From Paramesorhizobium deserti (GTDB lineage: Bacteria > Pseudomonadota > Alphaproteobacteria > Rhizobiales > Rhizobiaceae): DNA of 64,000 nucleotides. Location of the stretch: NCBI RefSeq assembly GCF_001558695.1, contig NZ_LNTU01000023.1, positions 1 through 64,000 on the forward strand, read 5' to 3'. Of the stretch, positions 16,897-29,500 are shown piece by piece. A program made the translations under genes and the position numbers. The notes below the pieces were generated by a model. That model was not told the origin of the DNA. It searched no databases and saw only the letters and a list, made by a program, of their open reading frames with translations. Each line of letters starts with the position of its first letter. The first letter of the stretch is position 1.

Positions 16897-18105
16897 TCAG
16901 GCCGATGCGGCGGCCACCGCAGTGCGGGTGCGCACGCCAAGCCCGATCATCAGCGTCGCCGCCAGGAGGATGCCGCCACCCGCCGTGAAGACGCCGATGG
17001 CGCCGCCCGTGTCGAAGATCACTCCGCCGATGCCTGCTCCCGTGGCGATGGCGAGCTGAAAGGCCGCGACGAGGAGCCCGCCGCCGGTTTCGGCCTCGTC
17101 GGGGATGGTGCGGGTGATCCATGTGGACCACGCGACCGGCACTGCGCCGAAGGCGAAGCCCCAGAGGGCGACCATCGCAGCAGCGGGAAGCAGAGCGCCG
17201 CCGGCAATGGCGAGACCGAGCCCGAGAAGCCCCATCATCAATGGCATGGTGAAGAGGGTCAGGCGCAGGCTTCGTTCCAGCATGACGCCGCCCATATAGG
17301 TACCGAGGAAATTGGCGACGCCGAAGCCAAGAAGAATCGCGGAGATGGAGGCGATGCCCGCACCCGTCACGGTTTCAAGGAACGGGCGGATATAGGTGAA
17401 GAGGGCGAAATGCCCGGTTATTTCCAATGTGAGGGCAATAAGGCCAAGCCCGACACCCGGACGCAACAACACGTCGACAAGCGTGCGTAAGCGCGCCGAT
17501 CCGGTGGGGGCGAGCGAAGGAAGCGCGACGAACTGGACGATGAACGTCAGCACGCCAAGCCCTGCTGCTATGAGAAAGACGCCGCGCCAGCCCATGATGT
17601 CGCCAAGCAGGCTGCCGACCGGAGCGGCCAGCACCGTGGCGGCGGAGACGCCACTGAAGAGGATCGACAATGCGCGTGGAATGAGCGCCTCGGGGACGAG
17701 CCGCATCGTAATCGCCGCCGCCATGGTCCAGAAACCGCCAAGCGCGATGCCCAGCAGTATGCGGCCGGCGATGAGGATGGGTAGGCTCGGAGCAAAGGCG
17801 ACGAGCAGATTGGAGAGGATCAAGAGGATCGAAAAAAACAGAAGCAGGTGACGCCGGTTGATGCGCCGCGTCACCGCGGTAACGAGAAGACTGGTTATCA
17901 ACGCGACCATTGCCGTTGCCGTTACGGCTTGCCCGGCGGCACCTTCCGTTATACGCAGCTCCGCCGCCATCGGCGTCAACAGGCTGGCGGGAAGGAATTC
18001 CGCCGTGACCAACCCGAAGACGCCCAGCGTCATCGAAATGACCGCTCCCCAGGCAGGCTTTTCCCGCACCGGCTCGGGTGGAGAGGGTGGTGTCCGTTCA
18101 TTCAT
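16897..18105 (-). CDS. MFS transporter, DHA1-type (sugar or drug efflux)
   Basis: This 12-helix major-facilitator protein of about 402 residues has the second-loop motif (TRRINRRHLLLFFS), the fourth-segment GRILLGIALGGFWTMAAAI and the fifth-segment Pro/Gly motif AAPVGSLLGDIMGWRGVF. Together these point to the DHA1 efflux group. The frame extends to 18141, but the ATG at 18105 has AGGGA seven bases upstream and removes an odd His-rich leader, so it is preferred. It is divergent from an AraC-type regulator (start 18188), which is the probable controller. Substrate not predictable. Confidence 0.88.
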   Translation of the reverse strand: MNERTPPSPPEPVREKPAWGAVISMTLGVFGLVTAEFLPASLLTPMAAELRITEGAAGQAVTATAMVALITSLLVTAVTRRINRRHLLLFFSILLILSNLLVAFAPSLPILIAGRILLGIALGGFWTMAAAITMRLVPEALIPRALSILFSGVSAATVLAAPVGSLLGDIMGWRGVFLIAAGLGVLTFIVQFVALPSLAPTGSARLRTLVDVLLRPGVGLGLIALTLEITGHFALFTYIRPFLETVTGAGIASISAILLGFGVANFLGTYMGGVMLERSLRLTLFTMPLMMGLLGLGLAIAGGALLPAAAMVALWGFAFGAVPVAWSTWITRTIPDEAETGGGLLVAAFQLAIATGAGIGGVIFDTGGAIGVFTAGGGILLAATLMIGLGVRTRTAVAAASA

Positions 18106-18187
18106 GTGGTGGTGTCCCTTGTGCGATATTGTGCGTCGCAAAAGGATAGGGTGGACAAGTCGGACTTTCCATGCCAGTTAATCCGGT

Positions 18188-19171
18188 ATGTTTGATCATA
18201 AGTCCGAAACGCGATCCAGCAAGCGTGCGCAGCCTCCGCGGGACCTGGTGAGCGAATTGCTTCTCGGCATGCGGCTCAACGGGGTTCACTACAAGCGGAT
18301 ACAGATGACGCCGCCCTTCGGTATCGGCTTCGGCGCCGTCGAGGGGCGGGCGCAATTCCACTTCGTGGCGCGCGGTCCGGTATTCCTGCGCACCGTCGGC
18401 GGTGTGATGCAGAAGCTCGATACGCATGATGCGATGCTCCTGCCGCGAGGCGGTCAGCATGAACTTCTCTCGGCGCTGGATCTGCCCAGCCGTGACATCG
18501 TCACCTATGAATCCATTCCGCTTTGCAAAACTGTTGGTGCGATCACGGCCTGCAAGGGAGAAACCTGCCCTTCGAAAGACGCGCTGATCTTCAGCGGCTG
18601 CATGGAATTCGATCTGGGCGGTATGCACCCGCTGGTGGGGTTGATGCCCGAGGTGATGCATGTCGGCACGCTACTTGGTCGGCAGCCCGAGATCCTGCCG
18701 ATGCTGGAAGCCATGCAGCGCGAGACGTGCATGCAACGGGCCGGTTATGCCGGGATATTGGCGCGGCTTGCCGATGTGGTTTCCGCCTCGATCGTTCGCG
18801 GCTGGGTGGAATGCGGCTGCGGCGATGCGACGGGCTGGGTCGATGCCCTGCGTGATCCCAGGCTCAGCCGGGTGATCGCGGCGCTGCATCGCGACCCCGG
18901 CCGCGACTGGACGGTGGCCGAGCTTGCAGCGGAAATGGGCAGCTCCCGCTCGGTCTTTGCCGAGCGCTTCCTGGAGGTGACGGGCATGACGCCGGTCCGA
19001 TATCTCACGGAATTGCGCATGCAACTCGCCGCTCAATGGATCGGGCGTGAGAAAATGCCGATCGAAAGCGTTGCGCACCGTCTGGGCTATGGATCGCAGG
19101 CGGCCTTCAGCCGGGCCTTCAAGCGCGTGATCGGGCGATCGCCCGGTGCGGTCCGCGCGGCTACCTTGTGA
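18188..19171 (+). CDS. AraC-family transcriptional regulator with cupin sensor domain
   Basis: This 327-residue protein has an N-terminal cupin-like ligand domain (about 1-200; FHFVARGPVFLR and MLLPRGGQHEL) and a C-terminal AraC double helix-turn-helix (about 225-325; WTVAELAAEMGSSRSVFAERF and IESVAHRLGYGSQAAFSRAFKR, ending GRSPGAVR). It contains several cysteines around CKGETC. It is divergent from the DHA1-type pump, an arrangement seen for many AraC/efflux pairs, so induction of that pump by its substrate is likely. Confidence 0.88.
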   Translation: MFDHKSETRSSKRAQPPRDLVSELLLGMRLNGVHYKRIQMTPPFGIGFGAVEGRAQFHFVARGPVFLRTVGGVMQKLDTHDAMLLPRGGQHELLSALDLPSRDIVTYESIPLCKTVGAITACKGETCPSKDALIFSGCMEFDLGGMHPLVGLMPEVMHVGTLLGRQPEILPMLEAMQRETCMQRAGYAGILARLADVVSASIVRGWVECGCGDATGWVDALRDPRLSRVIAALHRDPGRDWTVAELAAEMGSSRSVFAERFLEVTGMTPVRYLTELRMQLAAQWIGREKMPIESVAHRLGYGSQAAFSRAFKRVIGRSPGAVRAATL

Positions 19172-19278
19172 GATAGCTGACAGCAGGCTGCTGGGTTGAA
19201 AAAGCGCCGCTTTGCCTTGCGCGCGGGGTCTGAGCCGGCCATGAGTGGTCAACAGGATTCGCGCAGAATGGTTTGTTC

Positions 19279-20487
19279 ATGAAGAGAAAAGAGGTCGTGA
19301 TCATCGGCGGTGGCCCGGCCGGGCTGATGACGGCGGAGGTGCTGTCGCAGCGCGGCCATGGCGTGACGGTCTATGACGGCATGCCGACGGTCGGCCGCAA
19401 ATTTCTGCTGGCAGGCAAATCCGGCCTCAACATTACCCATGCGGAAGATTATGCGCGCTTCGTGACTCGTTTTGGTCCGGCTTCGGAGCGTTTGCGCGCT
19501 GCTCTCGACGCGTTTACGCCTGATGATATGCGGGGCTGGGCCGTGGGTCTCGGCACGGAGACTTTCGTCGGCTCCTCCGGCCGCGTCTTTCCAGAAGTGA
19601 TGAAGGCCTCGCCGCTTCTGCGCGCCTGGCTCCGCAGGCTTGAGGGGCAGGGCGTCAGGATCCTCACACGCCACCGCTGGGAAGGCTTTGCGGAGGACGG
19701 CTTTGTTTTCATGACGCCGCAGGGGCGGGAGGTGGTTCGCTGCGATGCTGTCCTGCTGGCGCTTGGCGGGGCGAGCTGGCCAAGGCTCGGCTCCGATGGG
19801 GCCTGGGTAGTGTGGCTAAGAGGCAGAGGCGTGGAGGTCAACGATCTCCGGCCCGCAAATTGCGGCTTCGATGTGAGCTGGAGCGAGAATTTTCGAGAGC
19901 GTTTCGCCGGTGTGCCAGTGAAATCCGTGACCGCCACGTCGGATGCGGGCACGTTCCAGGGCGAATTCGTGATCACGCGAAACGGTGTTGAAGGCAGCCT
20001 CGTCTATATCCATGCGGCAAGCCTGCGCGACAGGCTTGAAAAGGAGGGAAGGGGGCGGCTCAAGCTCGACCTCGCCCCCGGCAGGACGCTGGAGCGGTTG
20101 TCGCGCGATCTCACGCGGCAAGGGGTGAAAGCGAGCTTTTCCAGCCGGCTTCGCAAGGGCGCCGGCCTGGAGGGCGTCAAGGCGGCGCTGTTGCGGGAGG
20201 TTGCACCCGAGGTGGCCAAGGCCGATCCTGAGCAACTGGCCCGGACGATCAAGGCCTTGCCGCTTGCCGTGCTCAAGGCCCGTCCCATCGCGGAAGCCAT
20301 TTCTTCGGCGGGCGGCATCTGCTGGAACGGCATCGATGAGAATTATATGCTGAAGGCGCTTCCGGGTGTGTTCGCCGCCGGCGAGATGCTCGACTGGGAG
20401 GCCCCGACCGGAGGCTATCTCCTCACCGCCTGCCTCGCCACCGGCAGGGCGGCGGCGAGGGGAATCGACGACTGGTTGCGGCGTTAG
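19279..20487 (+). CDS. TIGR03862-type flavoprotein (HI0933/BaiN-like FAD oxidoreductase)
   Basis: This protein of about 402 residues has an N-terminal FAD-binding Rossmann motif (VVIIGGGPAGLMTAEVL), the family segment VGRKFLLAGKSGLNITH, a middle substrate-like domain and a C-terminal FAD motif (LPGVFAAGEMLDWEAPTGGYLLTACLATG). The pattern fits the HI0933 superfamily and specifically the shorter TIGR03862 group. Members bind FAD, and their true reaction is not established. The frame could begin at a TTG (19273), but ATG 19279 is the natural start. It stands alone and is convergent with the giant autotransporter. Confidence 0.85.
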   Translation: MKRKEVVIIGGGPAGLMTAEVLSQRGHGVTVYDGMPTVGRKFLLAGKSGLNITHAEDYARFVTRFGPASERLRAALDAFTPDDMRGWAVGLGTETFVGSSGRVFPEVMKASPLLRAWLRRLEGQGVRILTRHRWEGFAEDGFVFMTPQGREVVRCDAVLLALGGASWPRLGSDGAWVVWLRGRGVEVNDLRPANCGFDVSWSENFRERFAGVPVKSVTATSDAGTFQGEFVITRNGVEGSLVYIHAASLRDRLEKEGRGRLKLDLAPGRTLERLSRDLTRQGVKASFSSRLRKGAGLEGVKAALLREVAPEVAKADPEQLARTIKALPLAVLKARPIAEAISSAGGICWNGIDENYMLKALPGVFAAGEMLDWEAPTGGYLLTACLATGRAAARGIDDWLRR

Positions 20488-20489
20488 AC

Positions 20490-20516
20490 GGGCACCGGTT
20501 TAGAAGACCGGTGTCC
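20490..20516. terminator. Hairpin between convergent flavoprotein and autotransporter genes
   Basis: GGGCACCGGT (20490-20499) pairs with ACCGGTGTCC (20507-20516), with one G-T pair and a 7-base loop. No T-run is present. Its position between two convergent stops supports a shared terminator. Confidence 0.5.
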
Positions 20517-20535
20517 AGGACCATGTCTCTCTCCC

Positions 20536-23500
20536 TCACCATTTGACCCTGATGCCGATGTTGCCTGAGATTACGTTGCTGTCGGCGAAGTTATCGAGGG
20601 ATGTTTTGGCGAGGGCTTGTCCGTAGATTGAGAATTTGTCGTCGTTCCAGTTGTAGGATCCGCCGAGGCCGATGCCGGCCCAGAGCGGTTCGTTCCTTGT
20701 GGTGAAGGGGGTTGAGGCGACGTCGATGGTGGTGCCGCTGTCGAAGTCGTAATAGAGGTTTGCGATGCCATAGGCATGGATGCGGCGGGTCTGGCCGGCC
20801 TGGTCCTGCCATTGGTTCTCATGGTCGACGGCGAGGCCCATGCGGGCGATGACGCTGTCGCCGTCATTCAGGGTGACGGTTGCGTCGAAGCCGTCGGAGA
20901 AGCCGTCGAAATCGACGCGCGACCAGGCGAGCTGGGCCTGTGGGGTGACGAACCAGTCGGGGCGGACGGGGATGCGCTTGCCGGCTTCGATGGAGAGGCC
21001 GTAGCCGAGACCGTCATTGCCGGATACGAGGCTCTGGCCGGCGGTGGCGGAGGAGAGATCGCTGTCATACCAGGTGACCTTGGCCTGGCCGTCGAGATAG
21101 AAGCCGTTACTGCCGTACCAGGTGAGCGTGCCGGCGATGCCGTAGCCGGTGGTGTCGATCTTGCCTTCACCGTGCGGTGAGAAGATGTCGGCGGCGATGG
21201 TGCCGTAATGGAGGCTCGCACCGCCGATCAGCCGGCCGGCTTCGGTCTCGTGGAGCTGGCCGTCGATACCGGCCTCCATCTTCCAGACGGCGGCGTCATA
21301 GTCGGTATCGCTGGTCGAGCGTTCGGGGCGGTAGCGGTGGGCGGAGGCCTCGATGTTGCCCCAGACGCCGAGGCTCTGGCCCCCCGCGCCCTGTTCGGGG
21401 GCAACCTCCTCGGAGAGGCCGTCGGCGCCCTGGGCCTCGATGGTCCAGGAGCGGTTGCCGAGGCGGCTCTGCAGCGTGTCGAACTGGTTGAAGCTCTGCA
21501 GAACGCCGGCATAGGCCTCGTAGACGGGGACGCCGGCCTGGAACTGCGGGATGTCGCCTTCGAGCAGGCTGGAGCGCAGATACCAGTCGCCGTCATTGGT
21601 GTCGATGCCGTTCTGGAAGAGCCTATAGGCATAGGCGCCGGCGACCAGCGCCTGGTCGCCCTGGAAGAGATAGTCGCCTTGAAGGGCGAAGGTGGCGTTG
21701 GAGGCGCCGTCGACCTCGACGAGCTTGATGCCCTTCTCGGTCTGCGCGCCGCCGCCGCCGGCATTGGTCACGGCAAGGGTGGTCGAGCCTGATGTGGCGC
21801 CCTTGACGACCAGGCGGTCGGTTTTGGAATCGTCGCCTTCGAGCCTGGTGGAGAGGGCGACGGTGCCGCCGTCCTTGCCCGTATAATCGCCGTTGACGGT
21901 GAGGGTGGCGCCGGGGATGCTGCCGGCGAGCTTGACCGTGCCGGCATTGACGAGCGCCCCGATGCCTTGGTCGTAGCCCTTGAGATCGAGGGTGCCGCCG
22001 GCGGCGAGATCGAAGGCGGAGGCGGAGCTGAAGGAGCCGGCGCGGCCGGCGGCGAGCGTGCCCGACTTGACGAAAGTGGCGCCTGAATAGGTGCTGGTGC
22101 CGGAGAGGAGCAGCGTGGCCGCGCCCGTCTTGGTGAGCGAACCGCTGCCGGTGAGGCGGCCTGCGAGCGTCAGGTCCTTGTCGGTCTGGAACGTGCCGCC
22201 ATTGGCGTCGAGGGTGACGTTGCGCGACGAGCTCATTGCCTCGGTGTTCTGGAGCGTGCCGCCGTCGAGGGCGAGCCCGGTGCCGGCGGCGCCGAGGTTC
22301 TGGTCCTTCGCTATCTGCAGCGTGCCGGCATCGATCAGCGTGCCGCCGGTATAGCTGTTGGCGCCGGTGAGGATGAGCGTGCCGAGATCGGTCTTGGCGA
22401 GCTGGCCGGCGCCGGTCAGCTCGGATGCGATGGTTGCGGTAAAGGTGCGGCTGTCGTGGCTGTGCTCGCCGACGCGGATGCCGGTGCGCCCGGAGGTGAG
22501 CTCAATGGCGTCGCCTTCAACGGTATAGCCGGAGACGGCGAACTGCATGCCGGCGACGCGGATGGCGCCGAGGCTGTCGTCGACGGTGACGGTGCCTGAT
22601 GTGCCCATGAAGACGGGGACGCTGTCGTCGGCATAGCCGGCATGGACGCTGCCGTCATGGATGGTCCAGTTGGTGCTGCCGGGGGCGGCCTGCCAGGTGC
22701 CGCTGCCGCCCTCGACCTTGCCGTCGGGGGTCATCTGGCCGCCGTCCCAGAAGTTCAGCGTCTGACCGGCGGTATAGGCGAGGTTGATGCGGCCGTCGAC
22801 GGAGGTCTGCACCAGGAAATCGCTGCCGGGCATGGCGCCGAGGGTGAGGCCCGCGCCGGAAAGCGCGCCGGAATAGCGGATGAGGCCGTAAACGCCGACC
22901 TCGAAATCCTGACCGGAGGTGTTGGTGACGTTGAGGGTGCCGTTCAGGTCGAGCTTGCCGCCGACCTGGATCATCAGGGCGTCATGGTCGCCATTGGGCG
23001 AGGTGCCGTAATTGTAGTTGAGGTCGGCGCCGGGATTGAGCGACAGATCGCCGTTGATGGTGAGCGCGCTGGCGCCAAGGCCGGTCTCGTCCTGTGCGGT
23101 GAGCGCGCCGCCCGACGCGACGGTGACGTCGCCGCCGATGGTACCCTTGCCGCGCAGCGTGGCGCCGCTTTGCACCAAGGTGTCGCCGGTCGCCGCCGAC
23201 TGGTCGCCATTGACGATCAGCGTGCCGGACCGGACCGTGGTGCTCCCCTTGTAGCTGTTCTTGCCGGTGAGCGTGGTCTCGCCGCTGCCCTTTTGCGTCA
23301 CCGTGCCGGTGCCGGAGATGAGGCCGGCATAGGTGAAGGCATTGGAGCGGTCGAAGGAGAGGGCGGCGTTGTTGACGATCGGGCCAGCGATCGAGCCGGC
23401 GGTGCCGCCGCCATTGCTGGCATTGCCGAAGACGAGCTCGCCCTGGCTGACGGTCATGGTGGCGGTGTAATCATTGCTGTCGGCGGTGAGGATCAGCCTG

Positions 23501-26500
23501 CCGGCGCCCTTCTTCTCGAGCGGGCCTGTCTGGCCGGTCGCCGGGCCGCGGATCACGCCTGCAAGCGTCAGGTCGGCATCGGTCTCGAAGGCGCCGCCGC
23601 CAGCATTGACGGTGACGGTGCGCGCCGAGGTGGTGAAGGCGGCGGTGTTCTTAAGCGTGCCGCCGTCGAGGGTGATGCCGGTGTTGACGGCACCGAGGTT
23701 CTTATCGGCCGAGACCGAGACGGTGCCGGCATTGATGAATGTGCCGCCGGCATATTGGTTGTCGCCGTTGAGCGTCAGGGTCGCGGTCCCCGTCTTGGTG
23801 AGGGCGCCAGCGCCGTGGACTGTGCCGCTGAGCGTCAGGTCGGCATCGGTCTCGAAGGTGCCGCCGGCCCCGTTGAGGGTCACCGGACGGGTCATGGCGA
23901 TGGCCTGGGTGTTCTTCAGCGTGGCGGCCACATAGGCGGTGCCGTCGAAGGTGAGGGCGGTGGTGAGGGCGCCGAGATTGCGGTCGTCGGCGATCTGCAG
24001 CGTGCCGTCGTCGATGAGGGTGCCGCCGGAATAGGTGTTGATGCGGGAAAGCACCAGCGTGCCGACATCCTCCTTGACCAGCATGTCGGAGCCCTGCAGG
24101 ACGGAAGCGATGGTGACGACATGGGAATTGGAGTTGCCGGAACGGTTGCCGACGACGATGGAGGTCTGGCCGGGCGTCGTGTTCTCGACGCCGGTCGGAT
24201 TGGCCAGGGTGATCGGATCGCCCTGGATTGTATAGCCGTCGACGAGGAACTGCATGCCGGGGGTGGTGACGCCGCCATCCACCTGCACCGTGCCGGGCGT
24301 TCCGCCGAAGACGGCAAAGAATGTCTGCTCGTAATGGCCGTTGTTGTTGCCGTCGGTATCGGCCCAGTTGGCGGCCTCGCCGCCGGTCCGGGCCATGGTC
24401 CAGATGCCGTCGCCGCCCTTGATGGAGCCGGGCGTGCCGTGCGGATCCCACCAGTTGCGTTCGCCGGTGCCGAGATTGACGAGGTTGATCTCGCCGGTGA
24501 TCACCCCCTGCTGCAGGGTGAGGCCGAAGGGGGCGAGCGTGCTGCCCGCCTTGAGCGTGCCCGTCCGGTTGCGGGAATATTCGATGATGCCGTAGACACC
24601 GGGGCCGAAGCCGTCGCCGGAGGTGTTGGTGACGTTGACGGTGCCGTTGAGATCGACATCGCCATTGACCTTGACCATCAGCACGTCAGGGTCGAGCGCG
24701 GGCGTGTGGCCGTAATCATATTGCAGGAAACTCGCGGCATCGACGGTCAGCTTGCCGTTGATCGTCAGCCGGTTCCGGCCGTCGGCATCGTCGTCATAGG
24801 AAAGTAGCGTGCCGCCACTCACCACCGACACTGCGCCGGTGCTGCCGCTGCCGGCGAGCACGCTGTCGGCGCCGGTGACGGTCGTGGCCGAGGTGATCGA
24901 GCCGTTGACCTGCAACGTGCCCTTGTTGACATTGGTCGCGCCGGCATAGGTGCTGGCGCCCGTGAGCACCTGCTTGCCGGCGCCGTTGAGTGTGAGGCCA
25001 CCGGAACCGGTGATCCGGCCGGCATAGCTGGTCTCGCCGGAGGGTTTGAGGGTCAGCGTGGCGCCGCCTGTCTTGACCTCGCCGCCGGTGCCGGCAAGGC
25101 CTGCAAAGCTCATGGAATTACCGTTAAGATCGGCGACGCCGCCATCGACGGTGAGAAGGCTCGTCGCCGCGCCGAAGGCGGTGGCCGAGCCGGCCTTGAC
25201 GGTCCCGGCTTTGACGGTGAGTCCGCCGGAGAACAGATTGTTGCCGGAAAGCGTCAGCTGGCCGGCGCCGTCCATGACGAGGCCGCCGGAACCGGTGATC
25301 TGGCCGGCATAGCTGGTGGTCGCCGTCTGGTCGAGGGTCAGCGTCTCGGTTCCGAGCTTGACAGTGCCGCCGGAGCCGGCGAGGCCTGCGAGGGTCATGG
25401 CGTTGCCGTTAAGATCGGCGGTGCCGCCATTGACGGTGAGAATGCCCTTGCCGAAGGCAGTAGCATTGCCGGCCTTGACTGTGCCGGCGGCGACCGTCAA
25501 AGGTCCGGTGAAAATGTTGGCGCCGGCGAGCGTCAGCGTGCCCGAGCCGTTCATGGTGAGGCCGCCCGAGCCGGAGATGATTGCGTGCGCGGTGGTGGTC
25601 GTCGTCTGGTCGAGGGTCAGCGTGGCGCTGCCCAGCTTGACATTGCCGCCATTGCCGGAAAGGGAGGTGAGCGTCATGGAATGGCCGTCGAAATCGGCGG
25701 TGCCGGCATTGACGGTGAGCGCGCCCTTGCCGAAGGCGGAGCCGGAGCCGGCGAGAACATCGCCATTGTTGACGGTCAGCCCCCCCGTGAAATCGTTCGA
25801 CCCGGAGAGCGTCAGCGTGCCGGCGCCGGCCTTCTTCAGCGCACCCGCGCCGGTGATCTTGCCGGCATAGGCGGTGTCGATGGCCTGGTCGAGGGTCAGC
25901 GTGCCCGTACCGAGATCGACGATGCCGCCGGTGCCCTTGAGGCCGGCGAGCGTCATCGAATAGGTGGCGAGATCGGCGGTGCCGCCATTGACGGTCAAAA
26001 CGTTTGACGTCGCGCCGAAGGCGGTGGCCGAGCCGGCGGTCAGCGTTCCGGCGGTGATGGTGAGCCCGCCGGAGAAGGTGTTGGCGCCTGACAGCGTCAG
26101 ATTGCCGGCGCCGTTCTTCACCAGCGAACCCGTGCCGGTGACATTGCCGGCATAGGCCGAATTGCCGGCCTGGTTGAGTGTCAGCGTCGAGGCACCTGAT
26201 GTGGCGTCGCCCAGCTTGACCGCGCCGCCGGAGCCGGCAAGGCCTGCGAGCGTCATCGAATGGCCGGCGAGATCGGCGGTGCCGCCATTGACGGTCAATA
26301 CGCCCGTACCGAAGGCGGTGTCGGAACCGGCGGTGACCCCGCCGCCGCCGAGCGTCAGCCCGCCGGAGAAGGTGTTGGCGCCTGACAGCGTCAGATTGCC
26401 GGCGCCGTTCTTCACCAGCGAACCCGTGCCGGTGACATTGCCGGCATAGGCCGAATTGCCGGCCTGGTTCAGCGTCAGCGTCGAGGCGCCTGACGTGGCG

Positions 26501-29500
26501 TCGCCCAGCTTGACCGTGCCGCCGGAGCCGGCAAGGCCGGCGAGCGTCATCGAATGGCCGTTCAAATCGGCGGTGCCGCCATTGACGGTCAAAGCGCCTG
26601 TCGCCGCGCCGAAGGCGGTATCGGAACCGGCGGTCAGCGTGCCTGCTTCCACTATCGTCCCGCCGCCATAGCTGTTGGCGCCATTGAGCGTCAGATTGCC
26701 GGCGCCGGTCTTGGTCAGCGCGCCAGCGCCCCCGACATCGCCGCCGAGCGTCAGGGCGGCATCGGTCTGGAAGGTGCCGCCTGTCCCCTCCAGCGTCACC
26801 TGGCGCGTGGTGGAGATGGCCTGCGTATTCTGCAGCGTCGCGACCTCGTTCGCGGAGCTGGCAAGCGTCAGCGCCGTGTCCAGCTGACCGCTGGCGCTCC
26901 TGCCCAGATTGCCATCCGAGGAGATCTGCACGATGCCGTCCTCGATGCGGGTGCCGCCGGTGTAGCTGTTGCCGGCATTGGTCAGCACCAACGTGCCGGC
27001 ATCGGTCTTGACGAGCTCGGCCGTGCCTGTGAGCCCGGCATTGATGGTCGTGGTATAGGGGACGCTGTTCTTGTCGCCGACCGCGATCTCGACCTGGCTG
27101 CCGGTCGCGGGGGTGAGCGTGATCATGTCGCTCGCCGTCAGGCCGTCGAGGACATAGCCGTCGGACATGAACTGCATGCTGGAGACGACGATCGCGCCCA
27201 GGCTGTTGTCCACCTTGACCGTGCCGCCGGTGCCGCCGAAGATGGCGGGGCCGCCCCTGAAGGTGCCGTTGGTCGTGCCGGTGGCCTCCAGCCAGTTCTG
27301 GTTGGCATTGAACGCGTCGCCCTGCCACACGCCGTCGCCGCCGTCGATTGTGCCGTTGCCGGCATTGCCGTCGCCGTCCCAGAAGCTGAAGGCGCCAAGC
27401 CCGTTGGTGTTGACGAGATTGATGCGGCCGGCCATCGCCGTCTGCACATAGAGGCCGGACGGGATCGTTCCCGCCACCAGATTGCCGCTCCGCATGCCGG
27501 TATATTCGATCAGGCCGTAAACGCCGCCGGGATCGAAGCCCGAGCCCGAGACGTTGAGCGTGGCGCCACCGAGATCGACGTCGCCGCCGACATCGATCAG
27601 AAGGCCGTCGGGATCGGCGCTGGGCGTGGCGCCGAAGGTGTAATTGAGATTGGCCCCCGAGGTGAGGGTGAGATTGCCGTTGATATTGAGCGCGAGCGGT
27701 CCGAGCGTCGCGTCGTTCTGCGACACCAGCGTGCCGCCGGAGGCGACATCGACACCGCCGCCGAGCGTGCCCGAGCCGGAAAGCGTCGCGCCTGAGGCGA
27801 CCGTCGTCAGCCCCGTCGCCGCCGACTGGTTGCCGTCGACCTGTAGCGTGCCGCCCGAAATCGTCGTCGCACCCGTATAGCTGTTGGCCCCCGACAGCAC
27901 CTGCGTGCCGCTGCCTGACTTCACAAAGCCGCCCGTCCCCGACATCACGCCCGAATAGCTTGTCGTGGCGCTGCCCGAATAGGCCGACGTCAGCGTGCCC
28001 GAACCCAGCGAAACCGCGCCGTTGCCGGTGATGCCGGCGACCGTCGTATTGAAACCGTTGAGCGCTGCCGCCCCCGGACCCGTCACCGTCAAAAGCCCGG
28101 TGCCGAACGCCGTCCCCGCGGCCCCCGCCGTCACCGTCCCGCCATTCACCGTCGTGCCGCCCGAAAAATTATTGCCGCCCGAAAGCGTCAGCGTCCCCGC
28201 CCCGACCTTCGTCAGCGCGCCCGCGCCCGAAAGCACGTTCGCCGCCGCCGTCGCGACATCGAACCCGTTCGTGTCAACCGTCATCCCGCCGGACGCGATC
28301 TCGAACTGCGTCCCCGTGAAACCTGAGATGAAGTTCGCGCTCGGACCCGTCGCTCGCAAAATGCCACCGTCAAAGGTGGCTTTCGTGGCGCCGGTGCCGG
28401 CGCCCTTCGCCAGCGACACGGTTTCCAGAACACCAGCGCCGCTGGCGCCGCCATTCACCGCCAGCGTGCCGGAGCCGGCGCCACTGCCGGACAAGGTCAC
28501 GCCGCCGGTGGCGGTCACGATACCGCCATCCTCTATCGTAAGCGAACCCGTACCGGCATTGCCGACCGTCAGTGTCTGGCCGATCGTCCAGTGTGAGACT
28601 GCACCGCCGGTATCCTTTCCCGAAACGGTCGCCTGTCCCTTCGATCCCGCCGCATCGCCGAGACGGGCGGTGGTGTTGCTCGCCAGCGTGCCGCCGCTCA
28701 AGACCTCCAGCGTGCCGTCGGCGTTGTTCTTCGCGCCGATGCCGAGATAATTGGTCGTCAGCGAGCCGCCGTTTTTGATCGTCATGCGGCTGGTCGAAGC
28801 GGCGGCATCGGCATCGGCAACGGTCATGTTGCCGCCGACCGTCACTTTGCCCCCATCGATATCGAGCGTCCCGTTGCCGGAATTGCCGACACGCAGATCG
28901 CCGCCAGTCGTCCAGCTGGAATCGGCGCCGGTGACGGTCACCGCGCCCTTCGATCCCGCAGCATGGGCAATGGTGGAGAGACCGCTTCCGGTGGTTAAGG
29001 TGCCGCCGTCCGTTATGGTCACAGAGTTCGTCTGGGTGCCGTTGGCGATATTGCCGACCGTAAGAGCACCGCCTACCGTGACTTCGCCCTGGTCATCGAT
29101 CGTCAGATCACCCTTGGCTCCGGCTCCATTATAGCCGGCATAAAGCGCGCCTGTTATGTTCCACAGCGAAGCCGTGCCCGAGACCAGCACGGTGCCGGTT
29201 CCGCCGCCGCCATAGGCCAAATTCACCTGATTGCCGCCGAGAAAGGCGTCGCCGGTCGAGGTCAGCCTGCCGCCGCTCAACAGGTTGAGCGTGCCGGCTG
29301 CGCGATCGCCGACGGAGGTATAGCCGCTGGTTACGACCGCCTCGCCCTTGTTCTGGATGATAAGAGTGCCCTTGCCGGCATTGGCGATGCCGATATTGGA
29401 CGCGCTGGTCCACTTCGAGCCGAGGCCGTCGATCGTCACCGTTCCCTCGCCCGAGGGGAAGTTGCCGATCGTCGACACGGCCGCGGTATCGAGCTTGCCG

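Noticed and set aside
22642-24807. 721-codon open frame on the plus strand inside the autotransporter region
   Set aside because: It is the antisense of the repeat-rich passenger. The Gly/Ala/Val/Asp-rich repetitive translation follows the repeats of the real gene, and no ribosome-binding site or family match was seen. The same holds for other long antisense frames such as 26554-27795 and 25409-27328.
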